Below, piece by piece: positions 7,347-15,540 of a stretch of 22,878 bases of DNA (positions are counted from its first letter, which is position 1; every line of letters starts with the position of its first letter). The translations under genes were made by a program, and so were the position numbers. Origin of the DNA: Capronia americana (Eukaryota > Ascomycota > Eurotiomycetes > Chaetothyriales > Herpotrichiellaceae); contig JADWQD010000038.1 of NCBI GenBank assembly GCA_016110215.1, positions 1 through 22,878 on the forward strand, written 5' to 3'. The notes under the pieces were generated by a model. The model was given only the letters and a program-made list of their open reading frames with translations. It was not told the origin of the DNA and did no database searches.

Positions 7347-7521
7347 TACTTCTAAGGACGCGCTTCTGGTGAGACTGCGACAAGACGGGAAGTCGTACAA
7401 GCAGATCAAGGAGACTGGGGGTTTCGAAGAAGCAGAAGGACGATCCGGGCCTTGGATCGTGTCGAACTCGAGACGAAACTTGGTGGCCAGGCGCTGGAAG
7501 GGCATTAGGCTTCAGACCTAA
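7261..7521 (+). pseudogene. Fungal Myb-like (SANT-type) domain fragment
   Basis: A different frame, open from 7261, gives a Ser/Thr-rich linker and then SKDALLVRLRQDGKSYKQIK ETGGFEEAE. This closely resembles the first helix pair of the Myb-like domain of many Pezizomycotina proteins (DxxLLxLRxxGxSYKxIKxxGxFxEAESTLRGR). After EEAE the expected STLRGRFRTL is replaced by unrelated residues, and the frame stops at 7519. The overlap with the dioxygenase fragment at 7261-7346 means one of the two frames is spurious there. The Myb-like match itself begins at about 7354. Confidence 0.5.
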
Positions 7522-7522
7522 G

Positions 7523-7756
7523 TTAGCCAGTCAGTGTAGTTGTGGAAATTCTTCGGAGTCGGGTTTTGACGTGGCATTGCTTCACGCCTTTCTTTTCCAG
7601 CCATTCGGCCAGAACGTTGCCCATGTGTTGTGGTGGAAAGGCGCTCTGGAAAAGCACTTTAAGCTTCGTCAAGGCATCGTCGCAATTGACCTCCATGCTC
7701 GTGATCACATCAACGGCTTCCTCCTTGACCATGATGAATTGTAATAGGACCCACAC
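7523..7756 (-). CDS. Hypothetical ORF, minus strand
   Basis: From an ATG at 7732 the ORF encodes about 70 residues with a natural, alpha-helical composition (MVKEEAVDVITSMEVNCDDA, then LAEWLEKKGVKQCHVKTRL). No family is recognised. It is probably an exon or fragment, as its neighbours are on the other strand. Confidence 0.4.
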   Translation of the reverse strand: MWVLLQFIMVKEEAVDVITSMEVNCDDALTKLKVLFQSAFPPQHMGNVLAEWLEKKGVKQCHVKTRLRRISTTTLTG

Positions 7757-7758
7757 GT

Positions 7759-7980
7759 ATGATCTTTGCCGTCATCGTGTCTGTCCTCACTTTTCGGGCA
7801 CTGAATCTCGTCTTCCCCCCGACTTACAGTCTATCCGGCGAGGCCGTGCATCCAGACGAGGTCGTGTTGGGCAAAGCTTCGGGTTTGGCGATGATGCAGT
7901 CGGCGACGAAGGGTCTTGCTGTAGGCGCCTCGGAATGGTCATCGTCGGTAGCACGACCAAGCGGACCATGGCAACATGAT
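7759..7980 (+). pseudogene. Possible P450 N-terminal anchor fragment
   Basis: From the ATG at 7759 the frame begins MIFAVIVSVLTFRALNLVFP. A hydrophobic anchor followed by VFPP is common at the start of microsomal fungal P450s. The following residues do not continue the family, and the P450 helix-I segment lies in another frame 300 bp downstream. This is an inference from position and hydrophobicity only. Confidence 0.25.
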
Positions 7981-8041
7981 GTGCTCTCCCATCACCGTGG
8001 AGAAAGCACAGAGACACAGAAGGAGTTTGGCATTGAGCTAA

Positions 8042-8340
8042 CCGAGCGAGCAAGAAGAGTTCAAGAAGGCGTGGGACGAGTCGCGGAGGCAGGGAAGCGT
8101 GAATCAAGATCGCCACAACCCTGCAACACAGGGATTGCATGCGCTCCGTCACATGCCCAGTGTTGCTGGTTATGACACCACTGCTGGGACGTTGACATAC
8201 GCTATCAGGCTTCTCGCCTGCAAACCGGAACTCCAGGATTGGATCAAAGCAGAGCTAAGGGAGGACAACGAAGTCCGATCTCGAGACGGGCACCATGTAC
8301 TGTACCACACGCTAGGGGAGTGTTCGCAATTCCAGTTAAT
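8042..8340 (+). pseudogene. Cytochrome P450 helix-I fragment
   Basis: The frame gives SVAGYDTTAGTLTYAIRLLA CKPELQDWIKAELRED. It carries the P450 helix-I oxygen-activation signature (A/G)Gx(D/E)T(T/S) as AGYDTT, followed by the usual LxxxPExQ helix-J start. Upstream it is open back to a TAA at 8039. Downstream a weak helix-K-like stretch fades at about 8340, where a minus-strand ORF begins. ExxR and the haem Cys loop are absent. It is a fragment of about 95 residues. Confidence 0.7.
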
Positions 8341-8609
8341 CATCTTTCCTCCGTTGTATGATGCCGTGGTGAGAGCGCCACAACGGACGGTGTAGGAACG
8401 GCTCGAGGAGGGGTAGGTACATATCGTGGAGGGGGAGGCGCCGCACGCGCTTGCTCAATTTCCTCGACGGTGGCGACGCGGGAACCGATTGATGAGGTAG
8501 TGTTCTCCGAGTACGACCCTCGACGATACTCCGAGTCAAACTCAAGAGCCCGAGTCTGGGATCGAAGTATACGCGGGAAGCGCCGTCCCCCAAGCCCCAG
8601 CACACTCAT
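8340..8609 (-). CDS. Pro-rich hypothetical ORF, minus strand
   Basis: The 89-aa ORF starts with ATG at 8609, immediately after CACGTATAG, which would serve as a 3' splice site. It reads RALEFDSEYRRGSYSENTTS, then VATVEEIEQARAAPPPPRYV and further Pro/Thr repeats. The composition suggests a disordered tail. No domain is recognised. It abuts the P450 fragment tail to tail. Confidence 0.4.
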   Translation of the reverse strand: MSVLGLGGRRFPRILRSQTRALEFDSEYRRGSYSENTTSSIGSRVATVEEIEQARAAPPPPRYVPTPPRAVPTPSVVALSPRHHTTEER

Positions 8610-8854
8610 CTATACGTGCAGCAAGATATCACTCCTGTGCCCATTTCAGACTCGTACAGCTTGTTGGATGCGGCTCAAAGTTGGGTCTCGTCGGTTCCGA
8701 CAGCTGACAGGTCCAAGTTCCGGATATGAATTGCCAGGATATTCAGTCTTTTTGGGCTAATCCCTATGGGCTGCAGACCTTTCCCTGACAACAGGAGCGG
8801 CCGCGATCCTTTCAACATCCGCGCGAGAGTCCTCTTCAGAAGCACCATCCCTAG
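8610..8854. other. No supported gene
   Basis: Open frames here are short and of mixed quality. No repeat, RNA gene or clear splice signal was seen. Confidence 0.5.
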
Positions 8855-8880
8855 ACGTTTTCCGCCGTTTTCCGCCGATG
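8855..8880 (+). repeat. TTTTCCGCCG element, isolated copy
   Basis: ACGTTTTCCGCCGTTTTCCG followed by CCGATG matches the two copies at 10581-10601 and 10613-10636, 1.7 kb away. The next bases turn AT-rich (GTTTATAAATC). Confidence 0.8.
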
Positions 8881-8924
8881 TTTATAAATCTCATAAGGTG
8901 AATGGTCTATCAGGCTGAAAATAA

Positions 8925-9072
8925 ACGAGGCTGAAGACTGACGAGGCTGAAATCGACGAGGCTGAAATCGACGAGGCTGAGATTAACGAGGCTGAGATTG
9001 ACGAGGCTGAGATTGACGAGGCTGAGATTGACGAGGCTGAGATTGACGAGGCTGAGATTGACGAGGCTGAAG
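8925..9072 (+). repeat. 15-bp minisatellite encoding DEAEI
   Basis: Nine to ten units of GACGAGGCTGAGATT begin at about 8925. The first two or three end in GAAATC or GAAGACT, and the last ones are identical. The period is five codons. One plus-strand frame reads (DEAEI)n, followed by DACELAHAEGLANSPPC and a stop at 9130-9132. There is no ATG, so coding is unproven. Confidence 0.9.
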
Positions 9073-9604
9073 ATGCTTGTGAATTAGCCCATGCAGAAGG
9101 TTTAGCGAATTCCCCGCCTTGTCACGGCCTGTAGGAACGCCGCGACATCTCCAGACTTGCCTGTTCACGCTGTTTGTGTGCGCTGTTCAATCTCAAACTC
9201 CCTGCGGTCCGGCCATCAGGGGAGAGACAGCTCACGTTTCATCTCGATATTCTCCTGGCACGGCAGCGACAGAGCTGTTTTCCTCACCCTTTGTCTCTGT
9301 TTGATCTCACCCACGACTTCATCCTTACGCTTTGTCTTTGTTCGATCCCCCCCACAACCGCTCATTATCACATCGCCTGGCAGAGGACTGGTCACTTCCC
9401 ATCAGAGGAGGAGTAGACGGAAACCGGCGTCCCTGCTCACGATGACCGTATGCAACTGACGAAACGGAAAAGGAAACCCTGTTCATAATGGCAACAAGGT
9501 CAGTGTGTATACAGCTCCGCGTCTCACTGTCAAGCTGTTTACAAGGAGAAGAAGCCGGTACAAACAACGAAACATCCAATGTAAAGGTGTCGACCCAAGC
9601 ATAG
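9073..9604. other. No supported gene
   Basis: This stretch holds pyrimidine-rich, weakly repeated TTTGTCTCTGTTTGATC and TTTGTCTTTGTTCGATC segments (about 9290-9350) and shadow frames. Nothing is assignable. Confidence 0.45.
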
Positions 9605-9896
9605 GTTACCGAGGCCGCATTGTGTGAGCATCACAGAGCATGAACCTTTGACGGTCGAGTCAGCTAACATCCTCTCAGTCACCTACCCGTTCGCGAACCA
9701 CACGTCCTTGTCTGTTGCTCTTTCTCATACCTCGACGGGTGTTAGAGCTGCTCCTTTCGATCAACCAATGAAGGTCAGGTCAGGTCAGGCCTCCAGTTAC
9801 AAGCCCTCCTCCCCGGCTCTCCTTCCGGTCCAGTCCCGTCGAGGGGAGAAAGGTCACAGAGGACATGGTCAAATGGCCGCCGCCGCCCTCCTGTGA
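9605..9896 (+). CDS. Possible last exons of a spliced hypothetical gene
   Basis: A textbook intron at 9624-9678 (55 nt) has donor GTGAGC, branch AGCTAAC and acceptor CTCAG. The exon after it is open to TGA at 9894 and gives TYPFANHTSLSVALSHTSTG followed by a Ser/Pro/Arg-rich end. The exon before it is open only from 9605, directly after a TAG that could itself be a splice acceptor, so the upstream structure is unknown. No family is recognised. Confidence 0.3.
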
Positions 9897-9917
9897 GCAA
9901 AAGCAGGCTTCCAATGT

Positions 9918-9985
9918 CGAAACGCACTCTGACTGTCTTCTCTCCCCGAGACGAAACGCACTCTGGCTGTCTTCCCTCCTCGAGA
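9918..9985 (+). repeat. 34-bp tandem duplication
   Basis: Two 34-bp units, CGAAACGCACTCTGRCTGTC plus CT-rich tail, begin at 9918 and 9952. Confidence 0.88.
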
Positions 9986-10095
9986 ATGTGCAAGCTTGCC
10001 GCATGGATTGGCCTTGGAAGCATCAACATCCGGTCACACGATCATCATGACTTCGCTGCCACCGCGCTGCGCTCAACCGCCACTTCGGCTAGCAA

Positions 10096-10347
10096 ATGAA
10101 GGGAGCCCGTGGCTTACACCTTGGTGGCCTCATTCAACCTGCCAACACTCCTCCAGGGCAGACCCCAGCCTCCACGTTCACCACTGCCCTTCACATTTCT
10201 GCGGGAAAGGTTCCTTTCCGATGGAAGCGCTGGAAGTGTTTTGGAGCGTACGATGCCTACACCTTGTGGTGCCTGCACTGTTTTGCTGACAAGCCACCGT
10301 CATTAGCAGAAACGGCCAAAGGTCTCCTTATGGGGAACCCAAGCTAA
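10096..10347 (+). CDS. Small hypothetical protein with WC-LHC motif
   Basis: The 83-aa ORF from ATG contains WKRWKCFGAYDAYTLWCLHC in its second half, a Cys/Trp cluster that could bind metal, followed by a charged helix (AETAKGLL). An alternative intron, GTACGA (10248) to TTGCTGAC..CATTAG (10306), would remove this motif, so expression data are needed to choose. No family is recognised. Confidence 0.38.
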   Translation: MKGARGLHLGGLIQPANTPPGQTPASTFTTALHISAGKVPFRWKRWKCFGAYDAYTLWCLHCFADKPPSLAETAKGLLMGNPS

Positions 10348-10579
10348 TCCTGGACACCGACGCGCTGGTCCGTTGCTGCCAACATTCTGGTCCCTGGAGC
10401 TCCTCGTCACTAGTCTCCGCTCTGCTTGCTGTCCTTGCCGCCCCAAGCAACGCAGCAAATGATGTCCTTGCCAAGCATGGCATGTTGTCCGCTCCCGAAT
10501 GTTGTCAACGCTGCTTGATCAGCTTATCCTTTGTCCTGCCGTTCAATGTCAGCCAAGGGGAGCTGCGTACACCACATCA
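10348..10579. other. No supported gene
   Basis: No convincing frame, repeat or RNA gene is visible between the small ORF and the following minisatellite. Confidence 0.45.
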
Positions 10580-10795
10580 GACGTTTTCCGCCGTTTTCCG
10601 CCACTCGTCAGAGTTTTCCGCCGTTTTCCGCCGATGACCACCGATGGCGGCCGAATGCCGCTGATGGCCGCTGATGGTCGCTGAACTCCGCTGAACTCCG
10701 TTGATGGCTGCTGAACGCCGCCGAACGCCGCTGATGGCCGCCGAACATCCCCAAGCTCCCTCAAACTCCGCCGATGGTCGCTGATGGCCGCCAAC
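10580..10795 (+). repeat. TTTTCCGCCG and CCGCTGATGG minisatellites
   Basis: Two copies of the TTTTCCGCCGTTTTCCGCC element (10581 and 10613) lead into about fifteen degenerate 10-12-bp units of CCGCTGATGG, CCGCTGAACT and CCGCCGAACG type. The minus strand reads these as Ala/Ile/Ser/Gly/Arg repeats, which I treat as shadows. Confidence 0.85.
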
Positions 10796-11313
10796 AGTGT
10801 GATGGGCAGCCAATCGTCATCCTTGCCGCCAACGTCATGCTACGGAACAGCACCAACGAACGAGTAGATGTTAGAGGGGCGGCATTTCGGGTCTGGAAGT
10901 GGCGTAGAAGATGGGTGTCAGTGTGGATGGTGAGTTTCCTCGCCGCCCAAGACGAGAGAGGTCCCCCAAATATTGACATGTCGACATTGAGACTCAAGGC
11001 GACATCCAGAGCTCCCTGCTGTAGGGCATCAAGTCTACAAACATCAAACCTGCGGATATCAACAGAAACATTTCGAAGTCTTCCTGGGATAAGATGCAAA
11101 TCACAAGAGGAAACCGAGACAGGATCGACCTGCGCGTCTCTCCTTGATCCCGTTGCGGTGTCAATCGCATGCACCTATGAGATGCAACCGACACCCTGGC
11201 ACACTCGGATGCTATACACCAATGAAGCAGCGACGTCCGCCCTTCCCAGACCTCAACCTCCAAGCATCGGCCTCCCCCAGCGAGCTCGGCATTCCAAGGC
11301 ACGTCCCGCTTGA
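10774..11313 (+). CDS. Hypothetical ORF, 179 aa
   Basis: The frame opens at an ATG inside the minisatellite, then gives a non-repetitive protein-like sequence (VILAANVMLRNSTNERVDVR, WKWRRRWVSVWM). A minus-strand ORF (10761-11174) is also convincing on the same DNA, so the strand is undecided. No domain is recognised. Confidence 0.28.
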   Translation: MVADGRQQCDGQPIVILAANVMLRNSTNERVDVRGAAFRVWKWRRRWVSVWMVSFLAAQDERGPPNIDMSTLRLKATSRAPCCRASSLQTSNLRISTETFRSLPGIRCKSQEETETGSTCASLLDPVAVSIACTYEMQPTPWHTRMLYTNEAATSALPRPQPPSIGLPQRARHSKARPA

Positions 11314-11659
11314 TGCTCTGATGCACGCGGAAATCGAATTCCGGCATCGACGCCACTCTGCACACTGTGGCATTGTGATGTTCAGCGGCGTTCTTACACT
11401 CCGGCTTCGACACAGTGCTCACAGACACAAGGCGATCATCAGAGCGCCCTCGATGGCATCAAATCAACATGCCCGAGCAAGCAAAGCAAGGGCCAAGAAA
11501 GTCATCGAAAAGTGGCCCGTGCGCAGGGTCGGCCCGTGCCGCCGAGAAATCCGAGTTTTGTTCGACTTTGAGCAGTGCCGTGGCACTCCACGCGCCGCTG
11601 TTCAGTTTCACTTGGACGGCCATAACATCGAGACGACAGGACTGTACTGCTCCGTGTGA
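11144..11659 (+). CDS. Hypothetical ORF, 171 aa
   Basis: The ATG-started frame ends with a convincing segment (VIEKWPVRRVGPCRREIRVL FDFEQCRG). In the middle a weak duplication gives RHSAHCG and RHSAHRH. It overlaps the next entry in another frame, and only one of the two can be right over 11469-11659. No family is recognised. Confidence 0.33.
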   Translation: MIPLRCQSHAPMRCNRHPGTLGCYTPMKQRRPPFPDLNLQASASPSELGIPRHVPLDALMHAEIEFRHRRHSAHCGIVMFSGVLTLRLRHSAHRHKAIIRAPSMASNQHARASKARAKKVIEKWPVRRVGPCRREIRVLFDFEQCRGTPRAAVQFHLDGHNIETTGLYCSV

Positions 11660-12005
11660 CAGAACCCAGCCTCATCCAATATCAATCACATGTGGGGAAG
11701 TGCAGCCAAGACTTCAGGGTAGGCCAAGCTGGAAGATCCTGTTCGAAAGAGACGCTCGAAGAAGACGCATGTAGATTGATCCTCTGGTGGCAGCGGTCGA
11801 CCAGATTGTCTCCAAGGAGAAAAGAAGTTGGATTGAACAACCTGCATTCCGATGCATTGACGGCTTTCCCCTGCAAGATGCTCAACTTGTGCGTCTCCGG
11901 TCAATCGTGTGTGGCTCCCTCCATCGTCCGGGTTCTCGGTCTCAGTGCCGTTGGTCACAGCGATGGCATGTGGTTGCGCTTGAATTCGGTGAAATGACGT
12001 CATAA
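11469..12005 (+). pseudogene. Hypothetical gene with in-frame TAG
   Basis: From the ATG at 11469 one frame is open to 12002 apart from a TAG at 11772-11774. The part after the stop is the stronger half (VAAVDQIVSKEKRSWIEQPA, then FPLQDAQLVRLRSIVCGSLH), and ends ALEFGEMTS at TAA 12003. CAG to TAG is the simplest change. Alternatively the downstream part begins after a splice acceptor (ATGTAG). The end overlaps a CRE-like palindrome. Confidence 0.33.
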
Positions 12006-12027
12006 GGTTACACAAGTATGACGTCAT
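11994..12027. promoter_or_regulatory. Two perfect CRE/bZIP palindromes
   Basis: ATGACGTCAT occurs at 11994-12003 and again at 12018-12027, 24 bp apart. TGACGTCA is the consensus for CREB/ATF-type bZIP factors, in fungi the ATF1/AtfA and related stress regulators. A pyrimidine-rich stretch with ATG at 12045 follows, but only a 19-codon frame is visible there. Confidence 0.5.
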
Positions 12028-12147
12028 TCAACTCCCCCCGAAGATGTTGGTGTCTCTGCTCCGCTCCTTTACGTCTCTACAGCTGCTTCCTGCATCGACT
12101 TGATCTCGGCCAGCAGGCTCTGATGCTTTCATACCCTGTTCAGCAAC

Positions 12148-12236
12148 CGTGATCGACACACCGGTACCGAGAACTTGGCATCTGGTACTGAAAAGTCGGC
12201 ACGGGAGATCGACACGAGAGATCAGAATGCTCCAAC
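12148..12236 (+). repeat. GGTACC hairpin-repeat cluster II
   Basis: This short cluster contains GATCGACACACCGGTACCGA followed by GAACTTGGCA and GAGATCGACACGAGAGATC modules. It is in the same orientation as clusters III-V. Confidence 0.75.
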
Positions 12237-12245
12237 ACGCTCAAG

Positions 12246-12644
12246 ACGTCAAGCGATGATCGGCAATCGAGAGAAGGTCGGACGCTTCGGGCCATCGTCA
12301 ACAGCAGCTTTCGCAAGGTTCCGAGCGTCGTCGTTCGAGCGCCGTTGTCCGAGCGCGCCGGACTTGCAATTCCGATCCCCGTCCGTGCGTCCATCGTCTG
12401 TTACGCCGCCGTCCGTGCGTGGAATGCCAAGCAATTGTCCGACTCCTCCTGCCGGGTCGTGCTCGAAGTGCCCGAGGGACTCTGCTACCACCCCGACTCG
12501 GGTTTCGAATATCGATTGCGGCAGGTTGAGGGGCGGTTATTTCTGCCCAGGCGTCATGGTTCTGACAGTCTCGTTGTCCGGTGGGTAGCAGATCAAGAGC
12601 CATTCACATGTTTTCTCTGCGCCTTGACATCTTCTCACCTTTGA
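12246..12644 (+). CDS. Hypothetical exon or fragment, ~132 aa
   Basis: The frame is open between hairpin clusters II and III and reads naturally (TLRAIVNSSFRKVPSVVVRA; CRVVLEVPEGLCYHPDSGFE; SDSLVVRWVADQEPFTCF), ending in TGA. There is no ATG, so it is an exon or a gene piece trapped between repeat clusters. No family is recognised. Confidence 0.4.
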   Translation, partial: TSSDDRQSREGRTLRAIVNSSFRKVPSVVVRAPLSERAGLAIPIPVRASIVCYAAVRAWNAKQLSDSSCRVVLEVPEGLCYHPDSGFEYRLRQVEGRLFLPRRHGSDSLVVRWVADQEPFTCFLCALTSSHL

Positions 12645-12654
12645 GATGTGCCGA

Positions 12655-12965
12655 CACCAGTCCGGGACCGGGAGATCGGTACGGAGATCGACACACTCGT
12701 ACTGATACACGAGTACCAGCAGTTTGGTGGTCCCGAGATCTGCACGAGAGATCGACATACCGGTACCGAGGGCTTGGCATGCAGGTACCAGAAATCGATC
12801 GAGGATCTGGTACCCACAGATCGGTACCGAGGGCTTGGGCTTACCGCCACCCGAGACATCGATCTAGCATCTGGTACCGACAGATCGGTACGATCGATCG
12901 ACACCCGGTACCGAGGGCTTGGCACACCGGTACCGAGATCGATATACGATCTGGTACTGATCGAC
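12655..12965 (+). repeat. GGTACC hairpin-repeat cluster III
   Basis: This is the longest cluster. It combines GAGATCGACA, CCGGTACCGAGGGCTTGGCA and GATCTGGTAC modules with one exact 18-bp hairpin core GTACCGACAGATCGGTAC at 12874-12891. All frames are open and Arg/Tyr-rich, which I attribute to the repeat. Confidence 0.85.
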
Positions 12966-13146
12966 AAGGTGTCTTCCCCGATACGATCAGGATCGTGCGT
13001 TTCCGCTCCTGACCGCGCACTGCGAATAGCATCGGGAGACTCAACGCCTACTCCTGTCGCAAGATCTCGGATGACGAAGACTGGAGTAGACGCCGCATTC
13101 CTCTTGTCGCCGGGCGCCTGGGATTGGTGGGCTTACAACGGGCGCG

Positions 13147-13907
13147 ATGCGGCAGGACCCCCAGGCAATCTCATCTTCCAAGGCGATTTCAAATCAATCC
13201 AGTATGGTACCCCACAACCTTCTCAAGTCGAGCGAGTTCGTACTGGATGAGCCGAGAGGTGTGCCAAGGAGTGTATCCACAGACCTGGCATCCGTCCACT
13301 TGACAAGGTCGAGAAGATCTCAATCGCGACTCCTTCCGTGTCGGATTCCGTTTGAGCTCTCGCGCTTGGAAAGCAGGGTAAGTGTAAGCGCCCTCCACCG
13401 ATGCACGGCGCTGGCTGACCCAACTTTGCCCAGGTTCTTCTCCAACTGTTTCAGCTTCTGTCGTTGCTCTCGATCCATGCCGAAGAGACATCGGGTGACC
13501 ACGTTTTCCCGGATCATTGTCTTCACCACCGACATGAAGACGTCGCGTTGCTTGACTCGATCCGCCAGGTGATATTGTCAGCTAGGATTTGTCGGAATGC
13601 GTCCGCATTAATCCATACGAATAAAGCCACCATTGGCAGTGGATCAATATCCACACCAGACGTCTACTGCCTACAAAGTCGATTGGCATGGGCGATCGAC
13701 AAACTGGTACCGACAGATCGGTACGTGAGATCGACACATCGGTACCGAGATCTGGTATGCAGGTACCGACACATCGGTACCGAGATCTTCGTATGCAGGT
13801 ACCGACAGATCGGTACGGGCGATCGGCGCACTGGCACCGACAGATCGGTACGGGAGATCGGTACGAGAGATCGACTTGCCGGCACCGAGAGCTTCTGGAC
13901 CCCTTGA
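13147..13907 (+). CDS. Two-exon gene model (plus strand)
   Basis: Exon 1 (13147-13377, ATG start) gives SSMVPHNLLKSSEFVLDEPR and a basic segment. The intron at 13378-13433 (56 nt) has GTAAGT, branch GGCTGAC and CCCAG, all consensus. Exon 2 joins in phase 0 and is open to TGA at 13905, but its second half is hairpin cluster IV. The translation of exon 2 is His/Leu-rich, and an antisense ORF over it looks more protein-like, so only the splice signals favour this model. Confidence 0.3.
13320..13577 (-). CDS. Hypothetical ORF, minus strand, competing with the plus model
   Basis: The frame is open from 13577 with ATG at 13535. It reads MSVVKTMIRENVVTRCLFGM, then DREQRQKLKQLEKNLGKVG, a basic, coiled-coil-like sequence with a natural codon pattern (about 70% G/C at third positions over the first 50 codons by eye). 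After about 13440 it degrades, where a frame change or intron would be expected. No family is recognised. Confidence 0.38.
   Translation of the reverse strand, partial: QYHLADRVKQRDVFMSVVKTMIRENVVTRCLFGMDREQRQKLKQLEKNLGKVGSASAVHRWRALTLTLLSKRESSNGIRHGRSRD
13684..13896 (+). repeat. GGTACC hairpin-repeat cluster IV
   Basis: Contains two exact 18-bp cores GTACCGACAGATCGGTAC (13707-13724, 13799-13816), one loop variant with the stem intact (13763-13780) and GAGATCTGGTATGCAGGTACC modules. It forms the left edge of the virus-like block. Confidence 0.9.
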
Positions 13908-13909
13908 TC

Positions 13910-14655
13910 ATGGTCGTGGACTGGCCGCACCAGCAGTTCGGGAATCCTTTCACGACTTGGAGCACCTACATGGTATGTCAGTGCTGTACAGGCGCCAACA
14001 CATGAACCTCGGTCAAAATCAGTCGTGATGATGGCAAACGCCCCACGTTCGTGAAGCTGTCCACCGTGGCCTCTGCGGCCGCGTACAAGTGTTTATTCGT
14101 GTGTCGCGCCAGAACCCCTTCCAGGGCAGTGGCGGAGGCAACACAGCCGCGAGCCTGTACGACCACATGACGGTGGCTCATGACCGTGTCCAAAACCACA
14201 ACCAGCACCGCCAGCTGGAACGACACCGAGAAGATGGCCACCAACGTGTACAACGGTGAGAAAGTGGGCATCTGCATCGTCGGGAGGTGTGTCGCATGCA
14301 GCGGCATCGTTATGGCCTGGGTCACCGCCAGGGACGTGACGATGCCCGAGGTCAGACGCAGCAACGTCTTCGCGCTGGTGTGGAACATCACGTGCGGAAT
14401 CTGCATCATGCGCAGAGCCGCGCACATCCGCCCGTGCGTGGTCAGAGACGACAGTCTGACCAGGTTCATAGCGGACTCCGTGAACCGCCTGGTGGACAGA
14501 GTCACGGTCGCGTGTATGGGCGCGTGCATGGACGTCCGCGTGTTCATGGGGATGATCCCGTCAGCGACCCGGCTCATGTTTGTGTACAGACCCGCCGACA
14601 CGTACAACATCTGGGACTTCTATATGCTCGTGCGCAGCACCAGACACGCGACCAT
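13910..14655 (+). pseudogene. Virus-like block, segment 1: broken coding sequence
   Basis: Coding-looking pieces lie in more than one plus frame: AVRESFHDLEHLHGMSVLYR, then SRQNPFQGSGGGNTAASLYD (about 14100-14165), then a long piece from ATG 14180 (WNDTEKMATNVYNGEKVGIC through YRPADTYNIWDFYM). The frame changes and stops between them point to decay. Arg codons in the long piece are mostly AGA/AGG or CGC, as in the polymerase fragment downstream. A 210-codon antisense ORF (14610-13978) is also open, but is Met/His/Thr-rich and nearly free of Lys/Glu, so I regard it as a shadow. No family is recognised. Confidence 0.35.
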
Positions 14656-14659
14656 GACA

Positions 14660-14783
14660 CATCGGTACCGACAGATCGGGACGAGTGATCGACGCACCGG
14701 TACCGACAGATCGGTACGGGCGATCGGCGGGCGATCGACATATCGGTACCGAGATCTTGGTATGCCGGTACCGACGCGGACAG
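14660..14783 (+). repeat. GGTACC hairpin-repeat cluster V
   Basis: Contains one exact core (14700-14717), one near core (14664) and GACATATCGGTACCGAGATC. It interrupts the coding-looking sequence of the virus-like block, so it probably arrived after it. Confidence 0.88.
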
Positions 14784-14795
14784 CTACGCGCACGT

Positions 14796-15056
14796 ATGGT
14801 GACCAGAATGATGAACATGATGGTGTACGAAAACCTGCATTCGTACAACAGGTTGTCCACGTACTTGTACCCGTACCCCTACACGACCATGTGCAGAAGC
14901 AGAACTACAACATGTCCTTGGTACTGGACAACTGGCCAACCCACCTACATCCCATGCATGTACGCGAGGACTTCCGTGGAATGCACCAGGCGCACGAACT
15001 TCGACTCAAGGTGGTTGGGTACCAGAGCTTGTACAAGTGTTGCCGCGCATGCATGA
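14796..15056 (+). pseudogene. Virus-like block, segment 2: Tyr/Cys-rich fragment
   Basis: The frame from ATG 14796 reads MVYENLHSYNRLSTYLYPYP, then a Cys/Trp/Thr-rich stretch with CPWYWTTGQPTYIPCMYA, and stops at 15054. The next segment continues in another frame. The many Cys and Tyr suggest an extracytoplasmic or structural protein, which is inference only. No family is recognised. Confidence 0.3.
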
Positions 15057-15540
15057 ACACGGACCCGGAGATGTACACGCGGCCGTTGGCGGACACGCTC
15101 AGAGTGCTGATCGAGTTGTCGAATGTGAACAGCTACTTCACGCCGACCGAGGCCGAGGTGAGGATCAGGGCCGAGTGCCCGAACGACGTTGAGCACTCGC
15201 TCATGGACCTGTCCGTCAGTGTGCCGGCGTTCAGAAGCGGCCTCTTGTATATGCTCTCGCCATACGACGTGGTCGGGCTCACGAGGGCAGTGACGTACAT
15301 GCCGATCTACAGAAACCTGCTCACCATCCACACGACCACCATCTTCCACATATTCGAGTACAGGCTGAGGTGCGGCATCAAGGGCGACGTGCCAGCCATC
15401 ACCGTCGACGAGGTCGAGGCCAAGTACAGAGACACCATCAAGCACAAGCGCGCGGATGTGCAGCAGAGCGCGTACAGGATCACGGTGGTCGACACGCTCG
15501 GGAACGTCGTCAACTGCTGTCTCGTACGTACTGAGCGCCC
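15028..15540 (+). pseudogene. Virus-like block, segment 3: ~170-aa coding fragment
   Basis: This is the most convincing part of a long plus frame: MNTDPEMYTRPLADTLRVLI, ELSNVNSYFTPTEAEVRIRA, YRNLLTIHTTTIFHIFEYRL, ending VVDTLGNVVN. Amino-acid mix and codon use (AGA/AGG for nearly all Arg, C/G third positions) are those of a real gene. Beyond about 15535 the same frame is only the complement of the next, minus-strand gene. No family is recognised. Confidence 0.45.

Noticed and set aside
7143..8395. A decayed Ppo-type dioxygenase-P450 fusion gene
   Set aside because: The order dioxygenase then P450 fits Ppo enzymes, but the P450 piece has a canonical AGYDTT helix I, which suggests a standalone P450, and a Myb-like piece and minus-strand ORF lie between.
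13978..14610. A 210-aa multi-membrane protein on the minus strand
   Set aside because: The ORF is uninterrupted, but it is Met/His/Thr-rich with almost no Lys or Glu, and the plus strand over it has the Arg codon pattern of the neighbouring virus-like genes. The call is not certain.
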